A stretch of DNA of 64,000 nucleotides from Gallionella sp. (GTDB lineage: Bacteria; Pseudomonadota; Gammaproteobacteria; Burkholderiales; Gallionellaceae): contig JAQTTV010000015.1 in NCBI GenBank assembly GCA_028710565.1, positions 1 through 64,000 on the forward strand, read 5' to 3'. Shown here one piece after another: positions 17,411-28,270 of the stretch (within the stretch, counting starts at the first letter, position 1; each line of letters begins with the position of its first letter). Both the position numbers and the translations under genes were made by a program. Below the pieces are notes generated by a model, which saw only the letters and a list, made by a program, of their open reading frames with translations, was not told the origin of the DNA and searched no databases.

Positions 17411-18621
17411 TAGAACATCCTAGGCGGTGCTTTACCTTGACCTACGGCATTGCTTTGCATTTCACTCAATACAATTTGATCGCCTGCTTTCAGGTCGCCG
17501 CTCACCACTTCGGTATTGCGATTATCTGTAATACCCAGTGTGATGCTTACAGGCTTAAGTTTGCCTTTTTCCAATACATATACTCGACCTGTAAAGGCAT
17601 CTTGCTTGGATTTTCCGCCAGCATCGCCGCGCCCGCCGCGTTCTCCCGCTGGTTTTTCACCTGATTTTTCGGCAGGCTTAGCCGCATTGGGTTTATCACC
17701 GCCATTAGTAGGTTTGAAGCGCAGCGCGGCATTCGGCACCATCAGCACGTCTTTGCGTTGCGCCACGGCGATGCCGACGTATGCGGTCATGCCTGGCATC
17801 AAAATTTGTTCAGGGTTATCGACGTTAATGACTACATCGTAGGTGACGACGTTTTGCAACGAAGTTGGATTCATACGGATTTGCCGCACTTCGCCCATAA
17901 AATTGCGCCCTGCAAAGGCATCCACACTAAAGCGCACTTTCTGCCCGACGCGAATGTTGCCGATGTCCGCTTCAGCAAACAGCGCGTCAATCTGCATTTT
18001 GGACAAATCTTGAGCGATTTTGAACAAAGTGGGAGTTTGCAAACTAGCGGCGACCGTTTGCCCGACATCGACGGTGCGGTCGATTACCACGCCCGCGACG
18101 GGTGAGCGAATGACCGAATACGCCAAGTTAGCACGATCCTTTTCGACCACGGCCATATTCAGTTGCAACTGTGCTGCGGCAGATTTGCGGGCTTGCACCG
18201 CTGTATCTAACTCCAATTTCGACACATACTCTTGTGCAAACAAGCCCCGCGTGCGGGCTTCGTTGGCGGTTGCCAATTCCAAACTCGCCGTGGCATTCAG
18301 CACGTTCGCGCTACTTTGTTTCAACTGCGCGGACAGCAACGCATCATCCAATTCCAATAAAACCTGTCCTTTTTCGACTTTGCTGTTGAAATCCACATAC
18401 AACTTCTTCACCGTACCCGACACTTGCGTACCGATGCTAATCAGCGAAACGGGATTGATCGTTCCATTCGCCGACACCGTTTGTTTAAGCTCGCCTCTTT
18501 CCACCGCTTGCAGCCGATACTGTTGATCGGCGGTAGGTTTTTTGGCGTATTGATACACGGGATAGGCAGCGGCGGTCAGTGCTAAGGCACTTGCTAAAGC
18601 GATTTTTTTTAAGGTATTCAT
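17410..18621 (-). CDS. MacA-type periplasmic adaptor (membrane fusion protein)
   Basis: 403 residues from ATG 18621 (MNTLKKIALASALALTAAAYP), which gives a clean N-terminal membrane anchor; the open frame continues far upstream inside the TolC-like gene and is not used. Features are the lipoyl half-motif GTVKKLYVDFNSKVEKGQVLLELDD, a helical hairpin (about residues 95-175), the second lipoyl half SPVAGVVIDRTVDVGQTV, and beta-barrel/MPD domains. A glycine/lysine-rich loop (EKSGEKPAGERGGRGD) interrupts the C-terminal domain. It links the permease to the outer-membrane channel. Overlaps the TolC-like stop by 4 nt. Confidence 0.92.
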   Translation of the reverse strand: MNTLKKIALASALALTAAAYPVYQYAKKPTADQQYRLQAVERGELKQTVSANGTINPVSLISIGTQVSGTVKKLYVDFNSKVEKGQVLLELDDALLSAQLKQSSANVLNATASLELATANEARTRGLFAQEYVSKLELDTAVQARKSAAAQLQLNMAVVEKDRANLAYSVIRSPVAGVVIDRTVDVGQTVAASLQTPTLFKIAQDLSKMQIDALFAEADIGNIRVGQKVRFSVDAFAGRNFMGEVRQIRMNPTSLQNVVTYDVVINVDNPEQILMPGMTAYVGIAVAQRKDVLMVPNAALRFKPTNGGDKPNAAKPAEKSGEKPAGERGGRGDAGGKSKQDAFTGRVYVLEKGKLKPVSITLGITDNRNTEVVSGDLKAGDQIVLSEMQSNAVGQGKAPPRMF

Positions 18622-20012
18622 GGTGTTTGAGTCAATGTCGTGAGCAACGGCGCATCCAACACGCCCACCGCTTGCGCCAAGGCGGCGCGTCCGATGTTCC
18701 AGTTGAAATGCGCTTGAATAAATTGTTGGCGCGCACTGGCTAAGGCGGTTTGGGCGTTGAGCACGTCCAACATAATGCCCATGCCCGCTTTGTACCGTCC
18801 CGTCGCCACGTTTTCGGATTGGGTCGCACTTTGCAACAAATCTTGCGTGGCGCGTAGTGTTTGCGTGGTGGTCAGCAAGTTTTGATATGCCGTCCACACG
18901 TCGAGTGCTACTTGCAAATGCAATTGTTGCATCTGGGATTTTTTGCTTTCGGCGGTCGCTTCGGCGGCGCGGATGCGGTAAGTCGGTGCGAAGCCAGAGA
19001 AAATCGGCACGCTTAAACTCACGCCTATCCCAGCCGTTTGGGCGAAGGGCGCACCGCCGACACTTTGAAAGCTGTCGTTGGCAGTCACAGAAATCGTCGG
19101 CATAGTCGCGGCACGAGCGGCATCTACACTGGCATCGGCTGCTTTAAGTTGCGCTGCGGCAGCTTGTAAATCGGGGCGATTTTTGCGTGCTTGTTCAATC
19201 AGCGCGCTAACATCGTGTTCAAAAAGATGCGTGGCTTCGGGCGACTTTCCCGCGTCGAGAAGCGGATTATCGGTTTCAACCAATTGCAACTTCACGCTGG
19301 CATCTTGTCCCAAGGCGGCAGCCAAATTGCCGCGAGCGTTTTGATAGTTGCCTTTTGCCGTAATCACGTTCAACGTCGCTTGCGACCAAGCCGTTTGCGC
19401 GGACAGCTTATCCGCAGGTGTCGCCGTCCCCGCCACATAACGCGCTTGTGCAGCTAAAAAACTGGTTTGTGCCGCACGTTCCGACACTTCAGCGGCGGCA
19501 AGTGCTGCTCGACTGGCTTGAGTTTGATAAAACGCCTGCACCGCACTTAAAAATACGGCTTGCACCACGCTGTTTTCCGTGGCTTGCAAGGCGATGAGCA
19601 GTTGTTGCGCGTTTTCCAAATTCGCCGAACGTGCGCCAAAGTCGTACAACAAATACGACAAAGTTAAGCCCGCGCTGCGTTGATTCACGGCGGGAGTATT
19701 GGCGGGGAAGTTGCGATTAAAGGCTGCGGTGCCCGCGACGGTGGGGTAGTAAGGCGCTTGCAACACGCCGACTTGCGCGGCTTGCACTTGCGCATTCGCC
19801 CAGCCCGTGCGCGTTTGCGGGTTATGGCACAACGCACCATTCACCACATCGACTAAGTTTAAGGCGCGACTGGGGAGATGGTCGGGGCAGGGTTCGCCTT
19901 GGGTGTCGCGTAAGGGTTCAGCATGAGCGATGCCGAGGCACAACAACAAAGCCAGCCCATGTACGTGCGAATTCATTCGCACGTTCTTAAAAAAGTGAGT
20001 ATTCATGCTCAT
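18618..20012 (-). CDS. TolC-like outer-membrane efflux channel
   Basis: 464 residues from ATG 20012, directly after the lolD stop; a GGGG stretch precedes it. A hydrophobic signal (HGLALLLCLGIAHA) ends near residue 31. Two OEP repeats are visible, each with long heptad helices (for example LSYLLYDFGARSANLENAQQ and VSVPIFSGF...ATAESKKSQ). Trimers of this family form the outer-membrane exit duct for the MacA/MacB pump encoded next to it. Confidence 0.92.
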   Translation of the reverse strand: MSMNTHFFKNVRMNSHVHGLALLLCLGIAHAEPLRDTQGEPCPDHLPSRALNLVDVVNGALCHNPQTRTGWANAQVQAAQVGVLQAPYYPTVAGTAAFNRNFPANTPAVNQRSAGLTLSYLLYDFGARSANLENAQQLLIALQATENSVVQAVFLSAVQAFYQTQASRAALAAAEVSERAAQTSFLAAQARYVAGTATPADKLSAQTAWSQATLNVITAKGNYQNARGNLAAALGQDASVKLQLVETDNPLLDAGKSPEATHLFEHDVSALIEQARKNRPDLQAAAAQLKAADASVDAARAATMPTISVTANDSFQSVGGAPFAQTAGIGVSLSVPIFSGFAPTYRIRAAEATAESKKSQMQQLHLQVALDVWTAYQNLLTTTQTLRATQDLLQSATQSENVATGRYKAGMGIMLDVLNAQTALASARQQFIQAHFNWNIGRAALAQAVGVLDAPLLTTLTQTP

Positions 20013-20693
20013 CTACCCCGCTTGTAACACGCCATCCACCAGCCGCATGGTGCGCTGCATACGTTGTGCCAATTCGAGGTCATGTGTCACAACAATAAAG
20101 CTGGTTTGCAGTTGTTCATTCAAATCTTGCATGAGATCAAATAACGCCATCGCGCTGTTGCGATCTAAATTACCTGTCGGTTCATCCGCCAACACACACG
20201 CGGGCTGCGTCACCAAAGCCCGTGCCACGGCAGTGCGTTGCCGTTCACCACCTGATAACTCCGCTGGCAAGTGTTGTACGCGTTGCGCTAATCCCACTTT
20301 TTCCAGCATCGCGGCGGCAATCGGTTCTGCTTCGGCGCGTTTCATGCCGCGTATCAACAAGGGCATGGCGACATTTTCCAGCGCAGTGAATTCGGGCAAT
20401 AGGTGATGAAACTGATAGACGAAGCCTAAGTTGCGATTACGCAATACGCCTCGCTGGGTTTCGGACAAGCTTTGCACGTCTTGACCCAAAATTTCCACCG
20501 TGCCACTGCTCGCCACATCTAAGCCGCCCAATAAATGCAACAAGGTGCTTTTGCCCGACCCTGATGCGCCGACAATGGCGATGCGTTCACCACGTGCCAC
20601 GGTTAAATTGACGTGTTTCAATACAGGCACTTCCTCCTTGCCCAGCAAAAAGGTTTTGCATAAATCACGACAGGAAAGCACGGCATTATTCAT
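20013..20693 (-). CDS. lolD: Lipoprotein-releasing ABC transporter ATPase LolD
   Basis: 226 residues. Walker A is [18 protein letters not shown], which is characteristic of LolD; signature [15 protein letters not shown]; Walker [13 protein letters not shown]. LolD drives extraction of outer-membrane lipoproteins from the inner membrane to LolA. It overlaps the lolC/E gene by 8 nt. The next gene begins one base after its stop, so the efflux genes sit in the same transcription unit. Confidence 0.94.
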   Translation of the reverse strand: MNNAVLSCRDLCKTFLLGKEEVPVLKHVNLTVARGERIAIVGASGSGKSTLLHLLGGLDVASSGTVEILGQDVQSLSETQRGVLRNRNLGFVYQFHHLLPEFTALENVAMPLLIRGMKRAEAEPIAAAMLEKVGLAQRVQHLPAELSGGERQRTAVARALVTQPACVLADEPTGNLDRNSAMALFDLMQDLNEQLQTSFIVVTHDLELAQRMQRTMRLVDGVLQAG

Positions 20694-21942
20694 AACGTAA
20701 AGCCTCGGCAGGTTGGGTATGAGAGGCGCGCCAACTGGGGTAAATGGTCGCCAAAATGCTAATCACAAAAGAAATCGCCGCGATCAGAATGACTTCATCG
20801 ACATGTAAATCAGACGGTAATTCGGTGATGAAATACACTTCTTTAGACAAAAATTGCACATGGAATAAGTGTTCGATAAACGGCACCACCACATCTAGAT
20901 TCAACGCCAATACAATCCCGCTGACACAGCCCAACATCGTACCGACGATGCCAATCACCACGCCTTGTACCATAAAAATTTTCATAATGCTGCGCGGCGA
21001 TGCACCCAAAGTACGCAAAATCGCAATGTCCGCTTGTTTATCGGTGACGGCCATGACCAAAGTGGACACGATGTTAAACGCGGCAACCGCCACGATTAGT
21101 GACAAAATGATAAACATCATTTTCTTTTCCATCTGCACCGCGCTGAAATAATTGCTGTTTTGATGGGTCCAGTCATTGGCATACAAACTCGGCGGCAATT
21201 GGCGTTGCAGCTCGTTCGCTACCTTGGGTGCGTCATCTATCATGCGCAATTTTGCGGCTATTCCCGTCACACTATCGCCGAGTTGAAACAGCTTTTGCGC
21301 ATCATTCATTTGAATCAGCGCGAGACTGTTGTCATAGGGAGCCATGCCAATTTCAAACAAGCCGATCACGCGAAATTGCTTGAGGCGCGGCACCATGCCC
21401 GCAGGGGTAATCGAACCTTGCGGCGAAATGAGCATCACTTTTTGCCCTAGCTGCACGCCCAATGCCCGCGCTAAATCCACGCCCAATACAATGCCAAACT
21501 CGCCCGCCCGTAAATCGCTCAATTTTCCTGACTTCATTTTTTGCGCCAAATCAGTCAGCTCTGCTTCACGTTCAGGCAAAATTCCGCGCACCATCACGCC
21601 TTGTACACTTTGCCCAAACGACAACATGCCTTGCCCATTGACGTAAGGTGCTACCGCAGACACTTGTGGATTTTTCTGCACAACGTCCAACACCGCAGAC
21701 CAGTCAGCCATGCGCCCACCGTCCGCCACCACTTCCAGATGCGGCGATGCGCCCAACATGCGCGCACGGACTTCCTTCTGAAAGCCGTTCATCACCGACA
21801 GCACCACGATCAGTGCCATCACGCCCAACGCCATGCCCAACATTGAAATCAAGGAAATAAAAGAAATGAAATGATTGCGCCGCTTTGCGCGCGTGTAACG
21901 CAATCCAATAAAGAGTTCGTAAGGTTGCAAGGGAATCAACAT
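20686..21942 (-). CDS. Lipoprotein-releasing ABC transporter permease LolC/LolE
   Basis: 418 residues from ATG 21942 ([25 protein letters not shown]), the standard LolC/E opening; an in-frame ATG at 21993 adds an unlikely extension. Transmembrane helix 1 is followed by [13 protein letters not shown], a periplasmic domain, and three C-terminal helices with [21 protein letters not shown]. Only one permease gene is present, so the complex may be of the LolF homodimer type, or a second permease lies elsewhere. First gene of the leftward run. Confidence 0.93.
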   Translation of the reverse strand: MLIPLQPYELFIGLRYTRAKRRNHFISFISLISMLGMALGVMALIVVLSVMNGFQKEVRARMLGASPHLEVVADGGRMADWSAVLDVVQKNPQVSAVAPYVNGQGMLSFGQSVQGVMVRGILPEREAELTDLAQKMKSGKLSDLRAGEFGIVLGVDLARALGVQLGQKVMLISPQGSITPAGMVPRLKQFRVIGLFEIGMAPYDNSLALIQMNDAQKLFQLGDSVTGIAAKLRMIDDAPKVANELQRQLPPSLYANDWTHQNSNYFSAVQMEKKMMFIILSLIVAVAAFNIVSTLVMAVTDKQADIAILRTLGASPRSIMKIFMVQGVVIGIVGTMLGCVSGIVLALNLDVVVPFIEHLFHVQFLSKEVYFITELPSDLHVDEVILIAAISFVISILATIYPSWRASHTQPAEALRYE

Positions 21943-22114
21943 GAAGTAAAAACAGAGGCGCAAGTGTGCCACAAACCAAGGCGTGGCGTGCAAGGATTCT
22001 ACTTGTGTGTAGTCTGTGTTCGATCAAACAGAGATATGGGAAAACACCGAAAAGCCGTTTGCCCTGAGCCAGTAAACGACATTGGGCTTTAACGTATTGA
22101 ATTGACAAATTCTC

Positions 22115-22165
22115 TATTCGTGGTTCGGTCATTCGACCAGCTCACCACGAACAGAGAGATAAATC
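22115..22165. repeat. Hairpin repeat downstream of the nif genes
   Basis: TTCGTGGTTCGG and CGACCAGCTCACCACGAA form a strong stem flanked by CTCT/AGAG. The same family recurs at 56833-56875. It lies after the last nif-linked gene and could act as a transcript end, although no T tract is present. Confidence 0.55.
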
Positions 22166-22226
22166 AGCTTGCTTTAGGAATAAACGGAAGTGGTGACTAC
22201 GCTAACTGCTCGCGCTTTGTACGACT

Positions 22227-22496
22227 TTACGCATCCACTTCCGCCAGCACGACCCCAATGGCCTGGGTGGGGTCGTCAGTTAGACTGAGGCAGTGCTCGC
22301 TTCCATTGACTAAATAGAGGTTAAATTTCTCACGGCGAAGTACAGGTGGCAAACGCGCGGGCATATCATCGTCGTTGCATACGGTAAAACGCAAGTCTTG
22401 CCAACTGGCTCTCAAACTGGCGACAGCGGCTTCATCCAGCGCATCAAAAGATGAAGCTGTAGTGGCAATTTTCTCTAGTGTCTCTTGGGTAATCAT
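22227..22496 (-). CDS. DUF6129 family nif-associated protein
   Basis: 89 residues, small and acidic. The segments SLRASWQDLRFTVCNDDDM and FNLYLVNGSEHCLSLTDDP resemble the DUF6129 proteins that I recall next to nifX/nafY genes in diazotrophic gammaproteobacteria. It starts 3 nt after the nafY stop, so the two are coupled. It probably helps nitrogenase cofactor handling or assembly, but no function is established to my knowledge. Last gene of the nif transcription unit. Confidence 0.75.
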   Translation of the reverse strand: MITQETLEKIATTASSFDALDEAAVASLRASWQDLRFTVCNDDDMPARLPPVLRREKFNLYLVNGSEHCLSLTDDPTQAIGVVLAEVDA

Positions 22497-22499
22497 GGC

Positions 22500-23210
22500 T
22501 TAGTCTTCTTCTGCATCAGCGAATTGACGCAATGATTTCGCTTCCACGCCCAAGATTTTAGCCAGCCAAGGCGGCGGCGCATCCAGTACGGCTTGCAAGC
22601 GTTGCAGCGTTACGCGCACTTTGCCACCTTCGGGCGATTTCACAGGATGAATGTTGGCGCGCACGGCTTTGGCAGCGGCAGGTCCACCGATAGATTGCAC
22701 GTAGACAATCTGACAATCTTTGATGAGATTGGCGCGTGCCACATTTTTGTCTTCGGCATCATCGGCGAGGCTGGTGGAACGCACCTCAATCAGGCGGATC
22801 TCGTCACGCCCCACTTGGTAAATCAAAAAGCGTGGGCAAGAGCCAAAATGACCATCCAAATTTTCTTCTGTATTGGAGGCAACTGCAACGCGCAAACTAC
22901 CAGGCATATCACCGTCAGTATAGGCGGTCGCAGTTGGCAGGCTTTCGTCCTCGTCAGTCGCTCCCCACAAATGGCGCACAGCCAACTTGATAGAGGCATT
23001 GTCCACGTCGGGATCGACCGTTTCTTCGCCAGAAAGAATGAGTTTGACATCGGCCACAGTCACCTTAGCCAGTTTCTCTTCGGTGATGGGCAAGCCAAGT
23101 TGGTCGCCTAACTTCGCCGCAAACGCAGCCGCATTCACGTCGGCAAGCACGCGCGCAGCCTGTGCGATGCGCAAGGCTGCTGTTTTGGTGATGACAGTGG
23201 TGGTAGTCAT
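22500..23210 (-). CDS. nafY: FeMo-cofactor-binding NafY-type protein
   Basis: 236 residues with two parts. The N-terminal helical domain (about residues 1-95) is of the kind that binds apo-dinitrogenase, and the C-terminal NifX/NafY-like domain starts at LRVAVASNTEENLDGHFGSCPRFLIYQV. The His in DGHFGSC matches the FeMo-co ligand of NafY. It stabilises apo-NifDK and delivers cofactor. AAGGT precedes ATG 23210. It lies between ferredoxin and the DUF6129 gene in the nif unit. Confidence 0.9.
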   Translation of the reverse strand: MTTTTVITKTAALRIAQAARVLADVNAAAFAAKLGDQLGLPITEEKLAKVTVADVKLILSGEETVDPDVDNASIKLAVRHLWGATDEDESLPTATAYTDGDMPGSLRVAVASNTEENLDGHFGSCPRFLIYQVGRDEIRLIEVRSTSLADDAEDKNVARANLIKDCQIVYVQSIGGPAAAKAVRANIHPVKSPEGGKVRVTLQRLQAVLDAPPPWLAKILGVEAKSLRQFADAEED

Positions 23211-23297
23211 GATCGTTACCTTTAAAAAATGAGGAGATAAAGGAAAAGAGGAATGGTTTGCGTACTACGAACCCTTCCCCTTCGTGCGTCTCGTCAA

Positions 23298-23495
23298 TTA
23301 CGCAATTTGTGTAATACAGCCCTTAATTGGGCAAACTTTCACACATTGTGGTTTGCTGAAGTCACCTTCGCATTCGGTACATTCACTTGCATTGATGACG
23401 GTGATGCCTTTTTTCGTGCTGATTGAAGCCGTTGGACATTCAGGCTCGCAATCCCCACAAGAAGTGCACAAATCTGCATTAATTTTCATTGCCAT
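23298..23495 (-). CDS. 2[4Fe-4S] ferredoxin (FdxN-like)
   Basis: 65 residues from ATG 23495, set by AGGAG 7 nt upstream; the longer frame to 23585 is encoded by heptad repeats and discarded. The first cluster motif is [12 protein letters not shown] and the second [18 protein letters not shown], whose eight-residue spacer is typical of nif-linked FdxN-type ferredoxins. It probably carries electrons to nitrogenase reductase or to cofactor synthesis. Confidence 0.93.
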   Translation of the reverse strand: MAMKINADLCTSCGDCEPECPTASISTKKGITVINASECTECEGDFSKPQCVKVCPIKGCITQIA

Positions 23496-23516
23496 GATGA
23501 TTCTCCTTGTCTGATG

Positions 23517-23667
23517 TGAAACGTTAAACGTGAAATGTGAAACGTGAAACGGTGTGGGTATGCGACGGTTTGTTTCACTTTTCACCCTTCACTTTTCACG
23601 ACAAAAAGCGGTGAAACGTGTAGCGACCAACGATTTGTTTCACCCGTCACATTTCATCTTTCACTTG
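23517..23667. repeat. Heptad-period repeat element between nifT and the ferredoxin gene
   Basis: Direct 7-bp units GTGAAAC GTTAAAC (then GTGAAAT and more GTGAAAC), a core GGTATGCGACGGTTT, then inverted units GTTTCAC TTTTCAC and a second smaller copy. The arms can pair into a long imperfect hairpin in the nif mRNA. Confidence 0.8.
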
Positions 23668-23892
23668 TTATTCAGCCGCATCCAAACGTTTAGCACGTAG
23701 GGAAATCGGCAATTTTGCGGGTGCAGCTTGAGGTTCAATGTAATAACTGCCACCGTTATTCAACTTAATCTCACCGCCCCATTTTTCTGGGGTGTCGAAC
23801 TCCATCGAAACGATGTCGTCCTCAAGATCTCGCTTGGGCAGATAAAACACGTAGTCAGTCTTGCTACCACGTTGAACCATAATGTTAGCCAT
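23668..23892 (-). CDS. nifT: NifT/FixU protein
   Basis: 74 residues. MANIMVQRGS...YVFYLPKRDLEDDIVSME and WGGEIKLNNGGSYYI are typical of NifT, a small conserved protein after nifK whose role is unclear. AGGAG sits 6 nt before ATG 23892. It lies 108 nt after the nifK stop in the same orientation. Confidence 0.93.
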   Translation of the reverse strand: MANIMVQRGSKTDYVFYLPKRDLEDDIVSMEFDTPEKWGGEIKLNNGGSYYIEPQAAPAKLPISLRAKRLDAAE

Positions 23893-24000
23893 TTGATGCT
23901 CCTTGTTAGTCGCTGAGAAGGGAGAAGAGGGGAGAGAGAAGGTTAAGCTCGCTTGCGACCTACCCTCCCCCCTTCGCCCTTAACCCTTCACTGCCTTGAA

Positions 24001-25569
24001 CTAGCGCACCAAATCGTGGTTGTAGTCGGTGGTTCCCATGCCGCGTGTATCTTCGTCCAGTTTTTCCAACACTGCGTTAGTCAGTGTGGTCAACATTTGC
24101 ATCGCGCCTTCGTAGCCTAATGTTGTGGCACGGTGGAGGTGATGACGGTCAAAGATCGGGAAGCCGATACGGATCAATGGCACTTCAAACTCTTTACCTT
24201 TATGCAAAGTATCGCGTTGAATGAACTTAGCGTAAGAGTTACCGATCATGAAGTCAGGCTTTTCAGTCAATACCAACGAACGGAAGTGCCACAAGTCTGC
24301 ACCTGCAAACAACTGGGTGTTTTTGCCGTAAGGTGTTTCATCCAGCATCTTTTGCATGGCTTTTGTCCACTTCTTGCTGCCGTTGTTGCACAACACATGT
24401 AATGGTTCAATGCCTAACTCAGTCAAGAATTTGGTCATACCCAGTGTGAAGTCAGGATCACCGTACAAGCTGATTTTCTTACCGTGCAACCAAGTGTGAC
24501 TGTCGGTCATCATGTCCACAAAGCGACCACGTTCCTTCACCAAAGAAGCAGGGATAGGTTTGCCTGTCACTTCAGACACTTTCATCAACCATTCGTCAGT
24601 CCATTCCAAGCCCATCGGAATGTTCAACTTAGGCACTTCATGTTTCCAAGTTTGATCGACAAATTTCTTGGTTTTTTCCAGTTGCATCGGTTGCATCAAG
24701 AAAGTGGTCGTTGCATTCGCCGCATCTTTCACTTCATCTTGTGTGGTACCACCCGCATACATACGGAATTGACCATCCGCAGGCGTATCCAGCACTTCGG
24801 TAGGATCGCACAACATGGTGTGTGCTACGCCCATTTCATCCAACATGCGATGAATGACGCGGTAGTTGCCGAGGTAGGTTTCAAACCCTGGGACGATATT
24901 GATCTTGCCGTTTGAGCCGATCACTTTGCCTTCCATGGTATTGCGTGTGAAATAACCAATGATGCCTTCAAACATATTGTCCCAACCTGTCACGTGCGAA
25001 CCCACGAAAGACGGGGTATGCGCGAACGGTACTGGGTAGTCTTCAGGGATATTGCCCGCTTTTTTCGTATTACGAATAAAGGCGTTCAAATCATCACCAA
25101 TCACTTCTGCCATACAAGTGGTGGACACCGCAATCATGTCTGGTTTGTACAGTGCTTTCGCATTTTCCAAGCCGTCGATCATGTTCTTTTGACCACCAAA
25201 AACCGCTGCGTCTTCAGTCATGGAATCTGACACGCAAGAGATAGGTTCACGGAAGTGACGGTTAAAGTAAGTACGGAAGTAAGCCACGCAACCTTGTGAA
25301 CCGTGTACGTAAGGCATAGTCTTTTCAAAGCCAATTGCGCACAGCACCGCACCTAAAGGTTGGCAGGCTTTCGCAGGATTGACCGTCAAAGCTTCACGTT
25401 TGAAGTTCAATTCACGATATTCCATCGTGGTTGTCCAAGTGAAGGTATCTTGCACTTTGGCCGCGTCGAAGCGTTCTTCAAAGTTATCCTGTTTATTGGT
25501 CAGCGATTCCTTGTATTCGTCCTGACGGAAGAGTGGATAACAAGGTTTGATGTCATCAGCTTGTTGCAT
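24001..25569 (-). CDS. nifK: Nitrogenase molybdenum-iron protein beta chain NifK
   Basis: 522 residues from ATG 25569 (MQQADDIKPCYPLF), matching the length of Azotobacter NifK; AGGAG is 6 nt upstream, while an in-frame upstream start at 25596 would add nine residues. P-cluster cysteines are visible in NPAKACQPLGAVL, GSQGCVAYF and STTCMAEVIGDDL. It forms the alpha2-beta2 dinitrogenase with NifD. The gap to nifD is 97 nt. Confidence 0.98.
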   Translation of the reverse strand: MQQADDIKPCYPLFRQDEYKESLTNKQDNFEERFDAAKVQDTFTWTTTMEYRELNFKREALTVNPAKACQPLGAVLCAIGFEKTMPYVHGSQGCVAYFRTYFNRHFREPISCVSDSMTEDAAVFGGQKNMIDGLENAKALYKPDMIAVSTTCMAEVIGDDLNAFIRNTKKAGNIPEDYPVPFAHTPSFVGSHVTGWDNMFEGIIGYFTRNTMEGKVIGSNGKINIVPGFETYLGNYRVIHRMLDEMGVAHTMLCDPTEVLDTPADGQFRMYAGGTTQDEVKDAANATTTFLMQPMQLEKTKKFVDQTWKHEVPKLNIPMGLEWTDEWLMKVSEVTGKPIPASLVKERGRFVDMMTDSHTWLHGKKISLYGDPDFTLGMTKFLTELGIEPLHVLCNNGSKKWTKAMQKMLDETPYGKNTQLFAGADLWHFRSLVLTEKPDFMIGNSYAKFIQRDTLHKGKEFEVPLIRIGFPIFDRHHLHRATTLGYEGAMQMLTTLTNAVLEKLDEDTRGMGTTDYNHDLVR

Positions 25570-25666
25570 TTTTATCTCCTTAGCCGCACTGCTCATATGC
25601 AGATGCCAGCACAGATTGATGGATGGACGGCGTTACCACCGCCCTTTTCATAGGTTTACCCTACAA

Positions 25667-27142
25667 TTACGCCGCTTTTTTTGCTGCTTCTGGTTCTGCT
25701 TGCTTCAACCATGGGGCAGTGATCTTGCTCCAGCATGGGTTGTTCAAGGTCATATCCATATCACGGGCGAAGATGGCAAAGCCGTCATAGCCGTGGTAAG
25801 GACCAGAATAATCCCAGGAGTGCATTTGGCGGAAAGGCACGCCCATCTTTTGGAAGATGAACTTTTCTTTAATGCCTGAACCGACCAAGTCTGGTTTGAC
25901 GCGTTTCACAAACTCTTCAAACTCAAAGCCTGTCACATCGTCATAAATCAGCGTCGCATTGCCCATGTCTTTGATGGTGCGGTCGTAATCGTCGTTATGA
26001 CCGAATTCATACCCAGTACCCACCACTTCCATGCCCAAATCTTCATAAGCACCGATCACGTGACGTGGACGTAAACCGCCGACGTACAACATGACGCGTT
26101 TGCCTTCCAGACGTGGTTTGTACTTGTCGATCACCGCTTGCATCAAAGGTTGGTACTTCGCGATCACGCGTTCTGCACCTTCTTTGATTTTGTCGTCGAA
26201 CAATGCAGCAATTGCACGCAAGGATTCAGCCACTTTAGTAGGACCGAAGAAGTTGTATTCCATCCAAGGAATGCTGTACTTTTCTTCCATGTGACGTGCG
26301 ATGTAGTTCATCGAACGGTAGCAGTGGATCAGATTGACCTTAACGTAAGGTGTCTTTTCCATTTCCGCAATCGTGCCGTCGCCTGACCATTGCGCAACCA
26401 CGCGCAGACCCATTTCTTCCAACAAAATACGGGAAGACCATGCGTCACCGCCGATGTTGTAATCGCCGATTACAGCGACATCATAAGGTGTACCTTCAAA
26501 TGCCTTGCCTTCACGGCGTGGCAATACCCAATCGCGAATCGCGTCATTGGCGATATGGTGACCCAGTGATTGTGACACCCCACGGAAACCTTCGCAGCGC
26601 ACAGGCACGACTGGCTTGTTAAATTCTGCGGCCGCCTTCTTGGATACCGCTTCGATGTCATCACCGATCAGCCCAATTGGGCACTCGGATTGCACCGAAA
26701 TACCTTTGTTCAGCGGGAACAGTTGCTCGATTTCGCCGATCAGTTTGGCAAGCTTTTTATCGCCGCCGAACACAATGTCTTTTTCCTGAAAGTCGGAAGT
26801 GAAGTTCATTGTGCCGAATGTATTGACCCCTGTCGTACCGACGTAATAATTACGACGACCCGCGCGGGAGTATTGACCACAACCCACAGGACCGTGGGAA
26901 ATGTGAATCATGTCTTTGATCGGCCCCCACACCACGCCTTTAGAACCTGCATAAGCGCAACCACGAATGGTCATCACGCCAGGCAAGGACTTACGGTTAG
27001 AGGTGATACATTTTTTGGATTGTTCGATAGATTGATCGTTGACTGCCAAATGTTTGGCGCGATCTTTCTTGGCTTTTTCTGGATAAACCTCAAGCACCTC
27101 TTGGATCAGTGCTTCGGTTTCTTCGCGTGTTAATGCAGACAT
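25667..27142 (-). CDS. nifD: Nitrogenase molybdenum-iron protein alpha chain NifD
   Basis: 491 residues. It holds FeMo-co and half of each P-cluster. Visible landmarks are [13 protein letters not shown] (P-cluster Cys), [14 protein letters not shown], the FeMo-co Cys in [19 protein letters not shown] and the FeMo-co His in [12 protein letters not shown]. The cofactor-pocket sequence is of the Mo type, not VnfD or AnfD. AAGGAG lies 6 nt before ATG 27142. Confidence 0.98.
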   Translation of the reverse strand: MSALTREETEALIQEVLEVYPEKAKKDRAKHLAVNDQSIEQSKKCITSNRKSLPGVMTIRGCAYAGSKGVVWGPIKDMIHISHGPVGCGQYSRAGRRNYYVGTTGVNTFGTMNFTSDFQEKDIVFGGDKKLAKLIGEIEQLFPLNKGISVQSECPIGLIGDDIEAVSKKAAAEFNKPVVPVRCEGFRGVSQSLGHHIANDAIRDWVLPRREGKAFEGTPYDVAVIGDYNIGGDAWSSRILLEEMGLRVVAQWSGDGTIAEMEKTPYVKVNLIHCYRSMNYIARHMEEKYSIPWMEYNFFGPTKVAESLRAIAALFDDKIKEGAERVIAKYQPLMQAVIDKYKPRLEGKRVMLYVGGLRPRHVIGAYEDLGMEVVGTGYEFGHNDDYDRTIKDMGNATLIYDDVTGFEFEEFVKRVKPDLVGSGIKEKFIFQKMGVPFRQMHSWDYSGPYHGYDGFAIFARDMDMTLNNPCWSKITAPWLKQAEPEAAKKAA

Positions 27143-27197
27143 TTCATTCTCCTTTAATGACCCACCAATATGTGGAGTCCTCTAGGCTTCGATGTAG

Positions 27198-27227
27198 GTT
27201 GGGTTAGCCTGCAAGGCATCACCCAAC
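27198..27227. other. Hairpin between nifH and nifD
   Basis: GTTGGGT and ACCCAAC frame a 16-nt loop, and CGGG/CCCG arms follow at 27247-27272. nifH messages often exceed nifDK, and a hairpin here could protect or trim the nifH transcript; that role is inferred. Confidence 0.4.
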
Positions 27228-27281
27228 ATTAATTTGCAGCATCGTCGGGCATGCCTTGCGACTTACCCGAACTACCACTTA

Positions 27282-28169
<888 letters not shown>

Positions 28170-28226
28170 CTAAGTGTTTCAGAATTTAAGATGCGATTGA
28201 AAAACTGTCGCTCGCACCCTATACAT

Positions 28227-28242
28227 CGCAAACTGCGTGCCA
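28227..28242 (-). promoter_or_regulatory. Sigma-54 promoter of nifHDK
   Basis: Leftward TGGCACG-CAGT-TTGCG, a near-perfect -24/-12 element (consensus TGGCACG-N4-TTGCW). The predicted start leaves a leader of roughly 55 nt before nifH. Confidence 0.88.
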
Positions 28243-28270
28243 CGCTTTAAAAAATAAGTAACCATCTGAA

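Noticed and set aside
17410..18897. 495-residue MacA-like protein starting inside the TolC-like gene
   Set aside because: The first 92 residues overlap the TolC-like coding region; the membrane anchor begins at ATG 18621.
23298..23585. Longer 95-residue ferredoxin
   Set aside because: The extra N-terminus is encoded by heptad repeats and a strong ribosome site marks ATG 23495.
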